Shown piece after piece: positions 25,001 to 35,839 of a stretch of 64,000 nucleotides of DNA (within the stretch, counting starts at the first letter, position 1; every line of letters starts with the position of its first letter). Under the pieces are notes generated by a model that was not told the origin of the DNA, did not search any database, and saw nothing but the letters and a program-made list of their open reading frames with translations. A program made the position numbers and the translations under genes. The stretch is from Mytilus trossulus (Eukaryota; Mollusca; Bivalvia; Mytilida; Mytilidae): the NCBI RefSeq assembly GCF_036588685.1, contig NC_086374.1:31426886-31490885 (forward strand), written 5' to 3'.

Positions 25001-26706
25001 ACTCTCTGACAGTTTCCTTGGTTGTTTATGAATGAATTAGTTAGGTCAAGGTCATAAGAGTAAGTACACTGAACCTAGTTTTTGCTGCATACTTTTGGCA
25101 ATTACATTTTTTTTTTTGAAAATCATCTTCCAAAATTATAAATTGTAAACTTGTCTTGCAAGATCGAATATATGAGGCAAACACTTATAGTTATGTTGAT
25201 GGTAGCATAAGATATGAGTAACTTCTAAGAGGAAATAATGATATAATATTTACAATGGTTCTTTGACCTTTATTGATTCATTGTTAGTCCATCCTCCTAA
25301 ACCAGTAGCTAGATTTCATTAAACTCTTAATGAATCTCAATTCAGGCTTCAAATCCACCTTTTATGTTATTTGATCCAAATTAAATGTTGTATTTTGTTT
25401 TAGCAAAACTGGAACTTTGCCACATTTTCAAAATTATATCTGATATGAAAAGGCAGAATGTCTATAAAGAATCTTATACTCAACGATAACCATACTCATC
25501 AAATACTTCTTTTAAAGAATTATTTTTATAAACTATAATTTGTGTAATTTATTTCCAAACCTTTGAAAATGAATAAAATAAAAATAAAAAGCATTCATCT
25601 AAGTTGATGAACAAATTTCTTCCTATGGCATTGGACTAAAACTATGAAAAATATTGATTGGTATAAATCAGAACACCCTTTTATTCTCTGAACAGAATGG
25701 GGGAGGAGGGGTAGGGACAAATCCTTATAATAAAACATAAAAATCAGCATCCAAAAAAGTACAAATATTGTAACAAATTTTGGGTTTGAAGTTGAAAGTT
25801 GTTATTCAGATGAAAGACTTTCAGTGTACTTTGAATATATACTGATTTCAATTATCATTTTAAGAAATTTTGTGTCTAGAGAAGTTTTGGATTAAAGTTG
25901 ATCTAACATAGTGATATTCATAATATCAACATTAAGTTTCTTTCTACAGTATACATGTATATACATATAGATAAATTAAGTTTTGTGTTACTAAGAATTC
26001 TTGTAGTTCCTGTCCTTCTGATAGCCAAATACATATAGTCCATTGAAATGCATACATTTATGAAATATGTTGTTTTAGCATACAGAAAATGTGTAAGAAA
26101 TCTGTAACACATGTTACACATACCAAAGATATCAACCTAAAGACATTGGCTATAACAAATTGGATATTAACCTTGTTGGCCTCTTGTTTAGAATGCCAAG
26201 ATATTCCACCTGTGTATAATGTTGATAATAAAGACAGGTGAAGTAATACATCTGTAACAGTACATTATGTTATATTGTTAGAATAACATCATCTTATAAT
26301 CAGCTATCAGAACTTCATCTATTTTTAGACTTTTACTGGTTATATTAAACTAGAAAAGGCAACCTTTTGCCATTAAAAAGCCAATTTCTTAACTGGCTTT
26401 TATTTCTGAACACAATTTTTCTTTATACAAAATGATGTTTGGTTAAGATATAATATTGGGATATTCTTAATTAAATAGAGACCAAAAGAGGGGATAAAAG
26501 CTTTTTTTCACTGTATTTCATGTACAACATTTACTTTTTATCGCATATTTTGTTGCAATCTTGCTGTGAGTTGAACCCAAACAAAACCTTATCTTGGGTT
26601 ATCAACAGATATTTGCAGCTTTTACAGTTACATGCACAAAGTTATTGAGGTGTAATATAATGCACATGACTTCCATGTTTAATCTGCCTTGCTAAATGCC
26701 ATCTTT

Positions 26707-27145
26707 TAGTGTCTGTCTTTATTGTGTCAGTCGGTCTTTAAGCTCACCTGATCCAAAGAGTGAAGAGAGCTATAACTTAGTGACTGTCTTTATTGTGTCA
26801 GTCGGTCTTTAAGCTCACCTGATCCAAAGAGTGAAGAGAGCTATAACTTAGTGACTGTCTTTATTGTGTCAGTCTGTCTTTTAGCTCACCTGATCCAAAG
26901 AGTGAAGAGAGCTATAACTTAGTGACTGTCTTTATTGTGTCAGTCGGTCTTTAAGCTCACCTGATCCAAAGAGTGAAGAGAGCTATAACTTAGTGACTGT
27001 CTTTATTGTGTCAGTCGGTCTTTAAGCTCACCTGATCCAAAGAGTGAAGAGAGCTATAACTTAGTGACTGTCTTTATTGTGTCAGTCGGTCTTTAAGCTC
27101 ACCTGATCCAAAGAGTGAAGAGAGCTATAACTTACATGTAGTGTC
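26707..27145 (+). repeat. 71-bp minisatellite, six units
   Basis: The marker tgtctttattgtg recurs at 26,714, 26,785, 26,856, 26,927, 26,998 and 27,069, exactly 71 bp apart, and units are almost identical. A degenerate seventh start near 27,146 follows a catgta insertion. Each unit contains agctcacctgatccaaagag and then a gagagct end, which resembles the left terminus with its hairpin of the AGCTCACC-type elements at 18,527 and 15,395. Confidence 0.92.
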
Positions 27146-27401
27146 TGTCTTTGACTGTTAAAGATTACAAATATCTTCTCTACTGGACAAATTATGATTG
27201 GGGTATCAGAGCTAGTTTAAAACTGTCACAGTGTGTCTATTGATCCTACTGGCTGCCAACCAATTAACCTATAAATAGGACATACATGTAGAGGTAACAT
27301 TCAGAATGTTGAGATCTGCCTACTGTTAAAAAAATCACAAAAATGGGTAAAAACTTCATTCAAGGGCAGTAACTCCAGTAAGTAGTGGACTGACAAATGT
27401 A

Positions 27402-27640
27402 AAATTGAGAATGGAAATAGGGAATGTGTCGAAGAGACAACAACCTGAATTTATTGACAGATTTGTTGATTATGTCTGGATGGTTATTTCTGCCATCTTT
27501 ATATGTACGGTAAGTCTTTTCCTAAAAAGCAAAAAAGCATAAGTAGAAAATCTATTAAATAGAGAGATTGGTGGCCTTCGGCTGTTGTCTGCTTTTTGGT
27601 CAGGCTCTTTGACGCATTCCTCATTTCCATTCACAATATA
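27402..27640. repeat. Fold-back element with Penelope-tail-like ends
   Basis: The left end (attgagaatggaaataggga, 27,403) and the right end (cctcatttccattcacaat, ending near 27,637) are imperfect reverse complements over about 45 bp, with ctctttgac / gtcgaagag inside. Both ends resemble the 3' tail of the Penelope-like element at 18,034-18,084. The middle is AT-rich and non-coding. Confidence 0.6.
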
Positions 27641-28921
27641 AGATATGACAATAATTTTTTTTTTTTAATAAATTGTATTCTAGTCAATAAAAAATACTGA
27701 AAAGTGGCAACTGTTGAAGATGCTCATATATATAAATTGTAGGTTAGGAACACAGGATCTAGTTGGCTTTAGTTAGGAATTGCCATACCTTAATATATAG
27801 ATTGTGACCATTTCTACATGTACATGCATCTGGGTAACTACAAATCAGAAATTCCTCAAAGTTTGTATCAAGCTTCAAGTCAGCATATACATGTATATAT
27901 GCTATACTGTGAAATATATTTTCACATCCATTTCTCATCAATTTCCTGTTTACAGAATACTTATTAACTTATGAGGGAGGGGGTCTCATTAGTGAGCAAA
28001 AGCTAAAATTCCATCTTGTTAGTTGATTGCAGTGTACTTGCTGTCTTTAAATACTTGTTTATCTTCTATTGTTTTTTGCCAAAAATTTGCACTTAAAGTA
28101 ACATTTTTGTGAAAGACGTTAAGATAACATATTTACACTAGATGTAGATATAAGAAGATGTGGTATGAGTTCCTTTTTTGCTAATGCACATTAGTTATAG
28201 CCTTTTGTCTCCACTAGTTGAAAACATGGTTATCAAATTTTACATAAATTATACTTTTATTGGCACCTTTATAACTGCAAGTCTTATCTGCCTTCTTTTT
28301 AGACATGAACAACCTAAATAAAAAGATTGTGTATAGACAGATAATCTCATCTTTATCATATCTAATTATAACAGGGATTGTTTCATTACAAATTACATCA
28401 CAGACAATTTAGAGGGAATGTGTCAAAATAATTTTATGTCAGAGACCATAATATTTGATAAGAGAAGTACATTCTGTTGCTTGTTAAAACATCTTTAACT
28501 TTTTCAAGGTTATTTTTCCCTGATAGTACTTTAATTTTTATGTAAGAATAAAACAGGACTGAATATGATAACTATATAATTGAAAAAAATATTGGATTAC
28601 GGTATTCTAAATCATTTACAGTAATGTACCTTTTATTTGATTTTTAGGATAATCCCCTTTCTCAATGTATATTTCTATTTTGTTGATTTAAAATGTTATA
28701 AAAAATAATGCATACTGTGTGGAATTTTGCACTCTCCATCTATTTCTTAATCAGTTTGATGTTTTGTGGTTGCATGTTTAAAACAAACAAAGCTTCATAC
28801 ATGTACAACTAATTAGAATGAAACAAAACTGACATGGCAGAATTACATTTTAAGCATTAATATGATTTTCAAAGATTTTATTGATAAAATAACTTTTGTT
28901 GTTGTCATTCTGTAAAGAATG

Positions 28922-29074
28922 CTCAGGGGTGGATCCAGCCATTTTAAAAAGGGGGGTTCCAAACCCAGGTTAAAGGGGGTGTTCCAACTATATGTCCCCA
29001 TTCAAATGCATAGATCAGCCAATAAAAGGGGGGGTCCAACCCCTGGAACCCTCTCTGGATCCGCCACTGATGCT
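28922..29074. mobile_element. Small GGATCC-ended inverted-repeat element
   Basis: About 150 bp with inverted ends: left tcaggggtggatccag, right ctggatccgccactga. The interior has G runs (aaggggggttcc) and the complementary style ggggtccaacccctgg. Partial relatives occur at 19,872 and 41,530-41,632. It looks like a miniature non-autonomous DNA element; no coding capacity. Confidence 0.6.
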
Positions 29075-29395
29075 GGTGGTTGAAGTTTAACACTATGCTA
29101 TATTTCTTAGTCATGGTGTGTACTCAATAGATATAACATGGTAAGAAAGTTGTCACCTTGAATACCAACAATCACTCTTTTTGTAAAAGTTATACACTTA
29201 TCACCAGTATGGGGGAATTTTAACTAACTCCTGGTTTGTTTATATATACATATGATATAATATACCTTGGACAAGAGGGAAGAGTAAGTCATATGTTAAT
29301 TTTTGAAAAAATTGAACTTATTTCTTGTTGAATATATATATACATGTATAACGGTATATATGTAAGTTAAACTTTGTTTTAATTTGTGTTTACAG

Positions 29396-29520
29396 CTGAT
29401 ATCTATGATGATGTTGTGCCAGAAATAGAAAATGCAGGTTTGGACTGTGAGTGTATGGGTGGAGGCAGAATAGAACATGATTCGTCAAAGAAGAAACTGT
29501 CAATATATGGCCATTCTCAG
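29396..29520 (+). CDS. PHPT1: PHPT1 exon 2
   Basis: Follows a tttacag acceptor and ends before GTTATT at 29,521. The first two bases complete the Ala codon begun in exon 1, restoring the family motif HADIYD. Residues 63-104 include DCECMGGGRIEH, matching the conserved CECLGGGRI block of PHPT1; R87 is the counterpart of human R78, which contacts phosphate. The exon ends in phase 0 at HSQ. The open frame running on into intron 2 is read-through of the donor and not coding. Confidence 0.93.
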
Positions 29521-30946
29521 GTTATTTTAATTTATCATACAATAGTTTTTGCGCAAAGTAACCTACATTGTAGCCATAATTTCAAACCTGTGACATCAAG
29601 TTGTTGGGCTGATATGAGATTATCAGCCTAGGTGTGTATGTACATCAGTAGTATGTGATACAAAGATTAATTTATGTCCTTTTCCATATCATCCTGGGTA
29701 TCATCCCTCGACCCATATCAGCCCTTGACTAACATCTCAGGATGATATTTGAGTTCATATGGAAAAGGCCATATATTAATCTGTCTTTAATGCACACACT
29801 TTGTGACAGCCTGTTTAAGTCCAACGTATCAATTCATGACCATCAGTGGTTTGATCCCTTGCTAGGTCACCAAAAGTCTTGGTTTTAAGGGCCACTTCAT
29901 ACACAAGTGTAAAGATTGAGTCAGAATAATGTGTTGTGATACAGTGAACATTATAAATCTGGCTCTGCATGTTGGTTCTAGTACAAAGCAGGGTCCATGT
30001 CAACTTAATTAGTTGTTGTGATGTATCCTATATTTGCCCTTTGTTACTGTTCCTCCATCAATCAATCAATCAATGATTAGGTAGTGGGTGAATGTGTATG
30101 AGATAAGATGCACTTCAGGAACTGTCTAATTACATGTATACAGTGCCAAGTATGTAAGCAAACAATCAAATATTAGTAATGATCAAATACTCTACATACA
30201 TGTATCATGTATATTAGACACTTCTTCCTAGAATCTTATTAGCATTCATTGAAGTATCACTTTGTCTACCCTTGTCAGACAAAATACTTACCTTGTTCAT
30301 TTTCTTAACCTCTTAGCAAAAAGGTTTTCATATTGAAATACAGGTCAAAATAATTTTGAAATGTTGTATCTAACACCAAAGGAAATATATATCTGAATTA
30401 TTTAATAACACATACTTATATTAAGATAAGCATGATAAGAGTATCCCAAATTTTAAATTGATAAAAAAAAAAATCACATTGTTTTTTGAACACTGATGAC
30501 TTTTAACAATCATGAGTTAATAAAGAATAATGGTTTACTTTTATGAATTGTTATTTGGATGGAGAGTTGTCTTATTGGCACTCACACCACATCTTCCTAT
30601 ATCTATGAGATTTACTCCTGGAAAACCCCAAAAATTATAAATAATGTTTTAGAATTCATATATGTGTATTGAGATATATGTATCAGATATCATTATGTCA
30701 TTATGTCAGTTCTTATTTTTGCTATACCATTCTCATCCAGTCAAATTATTGGTATTTATCAAAACCTTGCAACATGAAAACTGTTGCAATGTAAATTTCT
30801 AATAATCTAAGGGAAGTAACTTTGAAGTAATTAGGACATCACTGTTTTATCTTTTGAGTTACTTCCCTGCTACTGCAATTATTTATCATTGTATCATTTT
30901 CTATTGCTGTACATATTTCACATTGTTGATCTTACTTTACTTTCAG
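29521..30946 (+). other. PHPT1: PHPT1 intron 2
   Basis: 1.4-kb intron with GT at 29,521 and AG at 30,945-30,946. It contains an imperfect inverted repeat (29,662-29,791), an ATCA microsatellite (30,056-30,076) and a fragment of a dispersed repeat (30,530-30,605). Confidence 0.85.
29662..29791. repeat. Imperfect inverted repeat in PHPT1 intron 2
   Basis: Outer arms agattaatttatgtcctttt (left) and ggccatatattaatct (right, complementary) enclose inner blocks tatcatcctg and caggatgata. The centre carries atatcagccctt, a motif shared with the hairpin at 61,111-61,224. Non-coding. Confidence 0.55.
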
Positions 30947-31039
30947 GCATATGGACAAGCAGATCACAAAATAACTGGTGCCCTGTTAGACAAGAAATAC
31001 AAATATCAGAACATTTCTATCAGTTATGAAGGATACTAA
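30947..31039 (+). CDS. PHPT1: PHPT1 exon 3 and stop
   Basis: Follows a ctttcag acceptor in phase 0. It encodes the C-terminal 30 residues beginning AYGQADH, matching the AYG-A-H block of PHPT1 in which the Ser/Ala backbone region binds phosphate, and ending EGY with TAA at 31,037-31,039 (vertebrate PHPT1 ends NDGY). The length and ending agree with a full-length family member. Confidence 0.93.
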   Translation, partial: AYGQADHKITGALLDKKYKYQNISISYEGY

Positions 31040-31425
31040 CATTTTGATGTGCAATAGAAGACATTTTACTTGTATTTATTTTGGTGCATATTTGTAGATA
31101 TTATTTAAATATAAGACTTGAAAAAGAAAGATTTTACAAAGTTTTGTTTATCACTGAAGAATCATATATATCCTCTCTTAGGCTATAAAAATTGTCAATA
31201 ATCCATGATTTGCTGGCCTGATTTGGGATCCTAGTAGTACTGTTATTAATCTGTTGTCCTCTCACTTTCTTCTGTGCCATATATTAGTTAATTTACTATT
31301 GAAATTGTGCTTGAATTAGTTTAAAAATTGAGCAAGAGCAAACAGCCATATTTCTGTTTCTGGGAATTACATTTATATGAGACACCTTTCTATCAGTTTT
31401 CTTTTAAGTAAGTTAACAAAGCACC

Positions 31426-31431
31426 AATAAA
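31426..31431 (+). terminator. Candidate poly(A) signal for PHPT1
   Basis: A canonical AATAAA lies 387 nt after the stop codon. It is the first one I see downstream in an AT-rich stretch, so chance occurrence is quite possible. Confidence 0.3.
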
Positions 31432-31739
31432 CCAAAAAGAATTTCTTTGTTTCTAGCTATAATTAAGACAGCAATTATAATAATTATTAAAAATTTATAA
31501 GATCTTATAAGATAATTGTATTTTCCACAACTGAACATTACTATTAGGAAAATTCTTGGAAGAAGCAAAGGAAGGTATCCAAGACTGTGTTTAAAATAAT
31601 AAAAATCGAAGGACGAATAACAAGATGACAAAGGGAACAAGCCATCTCAGAGTTTGCATACATAGTGCAAGTACATAGTACAAGGTTCCCGTCCAGAAAG
31701 GACATATAATTAGTTAAAAGATGGCAAATAATAGATCAT

Positions 31740-33560
31740 AGGAACAAAGATTTATGCTCCCTTGGGGGCAGAGAGGGCACTAAGTTTTAACCTTGTCCGT
31801 CTGTATGTAGGTACATCTATCATCCCAAAATTGGTTTCCCTTCTTTTAAATGAATTTGCCTTAACCAATTGTTATGAAACTTATACACAATGCTAATTAC
31901 CACAAAACTCAAAAACAATTTGTATTTTGGTGACGCTTTTTTGTCGAGCCTGCGACTTTTGACGCAGAAAGCTAAACATAGGGATAGGGATCTGGCTGCA
32001 GCATTAGCTAACTTCTTAAAAGCTTTATATTTTATAAGGTGGAAGACCTGGATGTTTCATACTTTGGATATGGATGCCTCATGTTACAAAGTTTCCGTCC
32101 GTCACATGTCCTATTTCCTTAACCTCATTTTCATGATTTTTGGCATTACTTTGAGTAATAGGACTAGTATATTCAGTGTATGGAAGGTGTACATGTCCAA
32201 CTGGCAGGTGTCATCTGACCTTGACCTCATTTTCATTGTTCAGTGGCATATATAGTTAAATTGGTATGACGTTGGTGTCGTCGTGGATGACGACTACGAC
32301 CGAAGACATTTGGTTTTCGCACTCTAACTTAAGTATAATAACTTAAGTATAATTAAATAGAAATCTATGAAATTTAAACAAAAGGGTTATGACCATAAAA
32401 GGAAGGTTGGAATTGATTTTGGGCGTTTTGGTCCCATCAGTTTAGGAATAAGGGGCCAAAAAAAGGTCCCAATATGCATTTTTCTTGGTTTTTACACAAT
32501 AACTTGAGTATAAGTAAATAGAAATCTATGAAATTTTAACACAAGGTTTATGACCACAAAAGGAAGGTTGGGATTGATTTTGGGAGTTTTGGTCCCAACA
32601 GTTTAGGAATAAGGGCCCAAAAGGGTCCAAAATTAAACTTTGTTTGATTTAAAAAAAAAAATGAATTATTGGGGTTCTTTGATGCCAAATCTAACCATGT
32701 ATTTATATTCTTAATTTTTGGTCAACTATTTAATCACAATCCAAATTCAGAGCTGTATCAAGCTTGAATGTTGTGTCCATACTTCATAACTTGCCCCAAC
32801 TGTTCAGGGTTCGACCTCTGTGGTCGTATAAAGCTGTGCCCTGCGGAGCATCTGGTTGTGTTTTGGTCCTTTTTCTTATACTGTATGCAATAGGTCTACT
32901 ATATTATAGAATGATTGTAAGGTGTACATGTCTAGCTGTCAGGTGTCATCTGACCTTGACCACATTTTCATGGTTCAGTGGTCAAAGTTAAGTTTTTGAG
33001 TTTTGGTCTTTTTTTAATACTTTATGCAATCTGAGACTACTATAACACATATGTGTTATAGTAGTCTCAGATGCAATAGGTCAACTATATTTGGTGTATA
33101 GAAATATTTTATGATCTATATGTCAGTCGCACAGGTTTTATTTGACCTTGACCTCATTTTCACAGTTCATTGCTCAGTGTCATGTTTTGGTGTTTTTATA
33201 TGTTTTTTCTTAAACTTCAAACAAGAGGTCAACTTTATTTGTTGTATGGAAGAATTGTTAGCTGTACATGTCTGCCTGGTATGGTTCATCTGACCTTTTC
33301 AGGGTTCATTGGTTAATGTTTAGTTTTCTTGGTTAATGTTAAGTTTATGTGATAGTTGAAATAAAGCTTTATATTGAGGACTATCAACATAATATCAATG
33401 ATAAGTAAAGAAGGCAAAACATTTCAGTGTGTGCACTCTTGTCTTCTTTAGAGTTATGCCCCTTTTCAAAATGGAAAAAAACTGCTGGTGTTTTTGTTCT
33501 CAAGTTTGCCTCAACCAAATGTTATGAATCAAATACACAATGCTTATTGCCACACCACAC
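31740..33560 (-). repeat. Cluster of dispersed repeats (minus-oriented)
   Basis: Composite of at least two mussel-type repeat families. 32,270-32,870 is the reverse complement of the family seen at 56,180-58,180 and 62,885-64,000 (gaaaaccaa, ggaccaaaactcccaaaa and the tgccctgcggagcatctgg block in inverse order). 31,900-32,270 and 32,910-33,310 carry tandem-like gtacatgtc / tgaccttgacc / cattttca units of a second family. Pieces at 31,740-31,900 and 33,440-33,560 match the 'GGGGCATAACTCT' family in reverse. Short open frames here are repeat translations. Confidence 0.65.
33031..33070. mobile_element. 40-bp perfect palindrome with 7-bp target duplication
   Basis: A perfect 20+20 palindrome opening with ctgagactac and closing with gtagtctcag, no loop. 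It is flanked on both sides by atgcaat. A related unit of the surrounding repeat (32,884 on) reads tgtatgcaataggtctacta without interruption, so the palindrome is an insertion that duplicated atgcaat. Confidence 0.8.
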
Positions 33561-33621
33561 AGATCATATTTGAATTTGAATAGGTTTACTTTAAATTACT
33601 TTTCTTGAGTTATATAAAAAA

Positions 33622-34010
33622 GAAGATGTGGTATGAATGCCAATGAGACAACTATCCACAAAAGACCAAAATGACACAAACATTAACAACTATAGGTCAC
33701 CGTACGGCCTTCAACAATGAGCAAAGCCCATACCTCATAGTCAGCTATAAAAGGCCTGATAAGACAATGTAAAACAATTCAAACGAGAAAACTAACAACC
33801 TTATTTATGTAAAAAAATGAACGAAAAACAAATATGTAACACATAAACAAACTACAACCACTGAATTACAGGCTCCTGACTTGGGACAGGCACATACATA
33901 AATAATGTGGCGGGGTTAAACATGTTAGCGGGATCCCAACCCTCCCCCTACCCTGGGACAGTGGTATAACAGTACAACATAAGAACGAACTATAAAAATC
34001 AGATAGACAA
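33622..34010 (+). repeat. 'GAAGATGTGGTATGA' dispersed repeat, well-preserved copy
   Basis: Begins gaagatgtggtatgaatgcc and runs through gagacaactatccac, gtcaccgtacggccttcaac, ataaaaggcctgat and a ggcggggttaaacatgtt block to a ccctccccctac end. It is a repeat I recognise as abundant in mussel DNA; diverged copies are at 21,224 and 39,663 in this window. The ggggttaaac... end is the reverse complement of a block inside the Penelope-like tail at 17,770-17,800, suggesting a shared origin. Non-coding. Confidence 0.7.
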
Positions 34011-35007
34011 ACATTACAAGTGGACCTTTATGTTCCTTTACAATGTTATATGCAAGAGGGGCATCATCAGTGTCCCATGGAAACATTCCCCATTTATTTG
34101 TCTTTTATTTTGAAAACAGATATACATGTATGATAGTACAAATATGACATGAGCATAAATATCCAGAATGTTGAGATCTATCTACTGTCATTGACATCAA
34201 AACTGTGGGACAACTTCTTATATGAGTTATTGGCCTTGAATGAAGAATTTTAAACAATTTTAGCAGACACAGCTTTAAAGGCCAAGTTAGGTTTTTTTTT
34301 GTTACTTGGCATATGGTGTCCTCTGATTATTGCTGTAAACTGTTAAATAATCCGCTCATCTCAACTTTCTCTGCCAAATGTTACATTGCTTTACCTGAAT
34401 ATTCCCAAGAGCCTGGTTTAAGAATTGTATAATGGGATTTCATCTATTAATGAACATGGCTGCAGTTACTAAAAATAGAACAAAGGGTAAATCAATTCAG
34501 TACTGTTAGTACTGGTAGCATTTCAGACAATTCAGTATGATGGTGATCTGTACAGGTAAATAAGTGGACCGAACAGTGTGAACATAGAATGAACAACACG
34601 TTACTGCAAATGATATGTCTAAACACTGTCGGAGCGTAAAGTGAAACACGAAAATAAGTTAGTGAATAAAATTCAAGAAAGACTGAAAATGGCATAATAA
34701 TGTATTGATCTACAGTTTTAGAGTTCTTGCTTCCAAAATAGCCATTCTAGATCTTAATTGATGACATGATTCAGGTATGCTTAAAAATATATAGTTGGTT
34801 AAGTTTGTCAAGTGCTTCTGTTTTATTCAGTTATTATATTTGAGTATTAGGATAACTATACTTGGTTTATAAAATCACTTCAAGGTTAGCATGTCCTTCA
34901 GACATGAATCATTACTGAATCATGGTTAGATCAACCAGTCTCAAATATAGAGGTTAATATTAGCGGTCAGTATTCGATTGGAAAGGATTGAGGTGGTGTA
35001 TGTATCA
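34011..35007. other. Intergenic, no feature recognised
   Basis: AT-rich DNA between two repeats. Only short open frames without recognisable motifs or consistent codon use are present; I see no gene or clear repeat. Confidence 0.4.
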
Positions 35008-35314
35008 CAGGCGCTTGGGTCTATGATACAGTTTTTTTTTATTAAAATTTTCAATTTTCTATATTTATAATACATATCTATCACTTCTGTGCATGTCTCA
35101 CCTAGTTTCGAGTGATTTATACGACCCAGAGAAAATACCAAATTTTACTATCCATACTAAGAAACAAATTTGGTATTTTCTCTGGGTCGTTTAAATCACT
35201 CGAAACTAGGTGAGACATGCACAGAAGTGATAGATATGTATTATAAATATAGAAAATTGAAAATTTTAATAAAAAAAAAATTAAAAAAAAATGTATCATA
35301 GACCCAAGCGCCTG
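35008..35314. mobile_element. Fold-back element, ~140-bp arms, 20-nt loop
   Basis: The left arm from caggcgcttgggtctatgat (35,008) to caaattt (35,145) is nearly perfectly reverse-complementary to the right arm from aaatttgg (35,166) to agcgcctg (35,314); the loop is 20 nt. The few differences are one inserted base (ttatacgaccc / gggtcgtttaaat) and run-length changes in the A/T tracts. Non-coding, would form a long hairpin if transcribed. Confidence 0.85.
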
Positions 35315-35839
35315 TGGTATGTATATGTATACATCAGAGACGATCTAGGTTTTTCTAAATGAATGAATTTTACTGATTTAGATGAAATTAGTAGGACTAC
35401 CGCAAAAACAAAACCCGTTATTGGTCAATGGTGGAACAAGTTTTCGACCCTCACTGTCTGAACTAGAGTTAATTCTCTGTCAGTTAAGAGTTGATGGTGA
35501 GAAATCATAATGGGAGATTTTAACATCTGATTCATGGTCACAAATAATTGTCTGTGCCGAACACATAGCAAAGTTATCAACAGTTTAAATCATTTTATTA
35601 CGGAAGCAAAAAGAGTTTTCATCAAGACTTACTTTACTCATTGCTTGACCATATTATCTAAAAAGTTGTTATTCAAGTGACAGGATTTGCCTGTCAGGTG
35701 TTATTAGTACTAGTCTTAGTGTTTATGTTAACCTATTGCACAAACAAACAGCAAAAGTGTGTGTTTAAGCAACATAATAATGTGAAAATATCACATCAAA
35801 TTAGAACAATGATATAGAAGAGCTGTTGGCCTTACGATC

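Larger units (their letters stand above)
20831..29395 (+). other. PHPT1: PHPT1 intron 1 (8.6 kb)
   Basis: GT at 20,831, AG at 29,394-29,395 after a T-rich tract. The contents are non-coding: diverged dispersed repeats at 21,224-21,530 and 21,640-22,000, a 71-bp minisatellite at 26,707-27,145, a fold-back at 27,402-27,640 and a small inverted-repeat element at 28,922-29,074. The remainder (notably 22,000-26,700) is unannotated AT-rich DNA with many acatgtacatg steps; I found no further gene in it. Confidence 0.85.

Noticed and set aside
26707-27145. CRISPR-like look of the regular 71-bp and 31-bp repeats
   Set aside because: Units are contiguous with no unique spacers, there are no cas genes and the genome is eukaryotic. 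They are minisatellites.
29521-29631. Extension of PHPT1 exon 2 to an in-frame stop at 29,631
   Set aside because: The family match stops exactly at the GT donor at 29,521 and resumes in phase at 30,947. The read-through would give a truncated protein; intron retention is possible but unsupported.
32764-32991. Frame encoding an RVRPLWSYKAVPCGASG peptide (also on the minus strand at 56,124-56,321)
   Set aside because: The peptide is a translation of the GCTCCGCAGGGC dispersed repeat. It recurs wherever the repeat lies in that frame and has no start, context or domain of its own.
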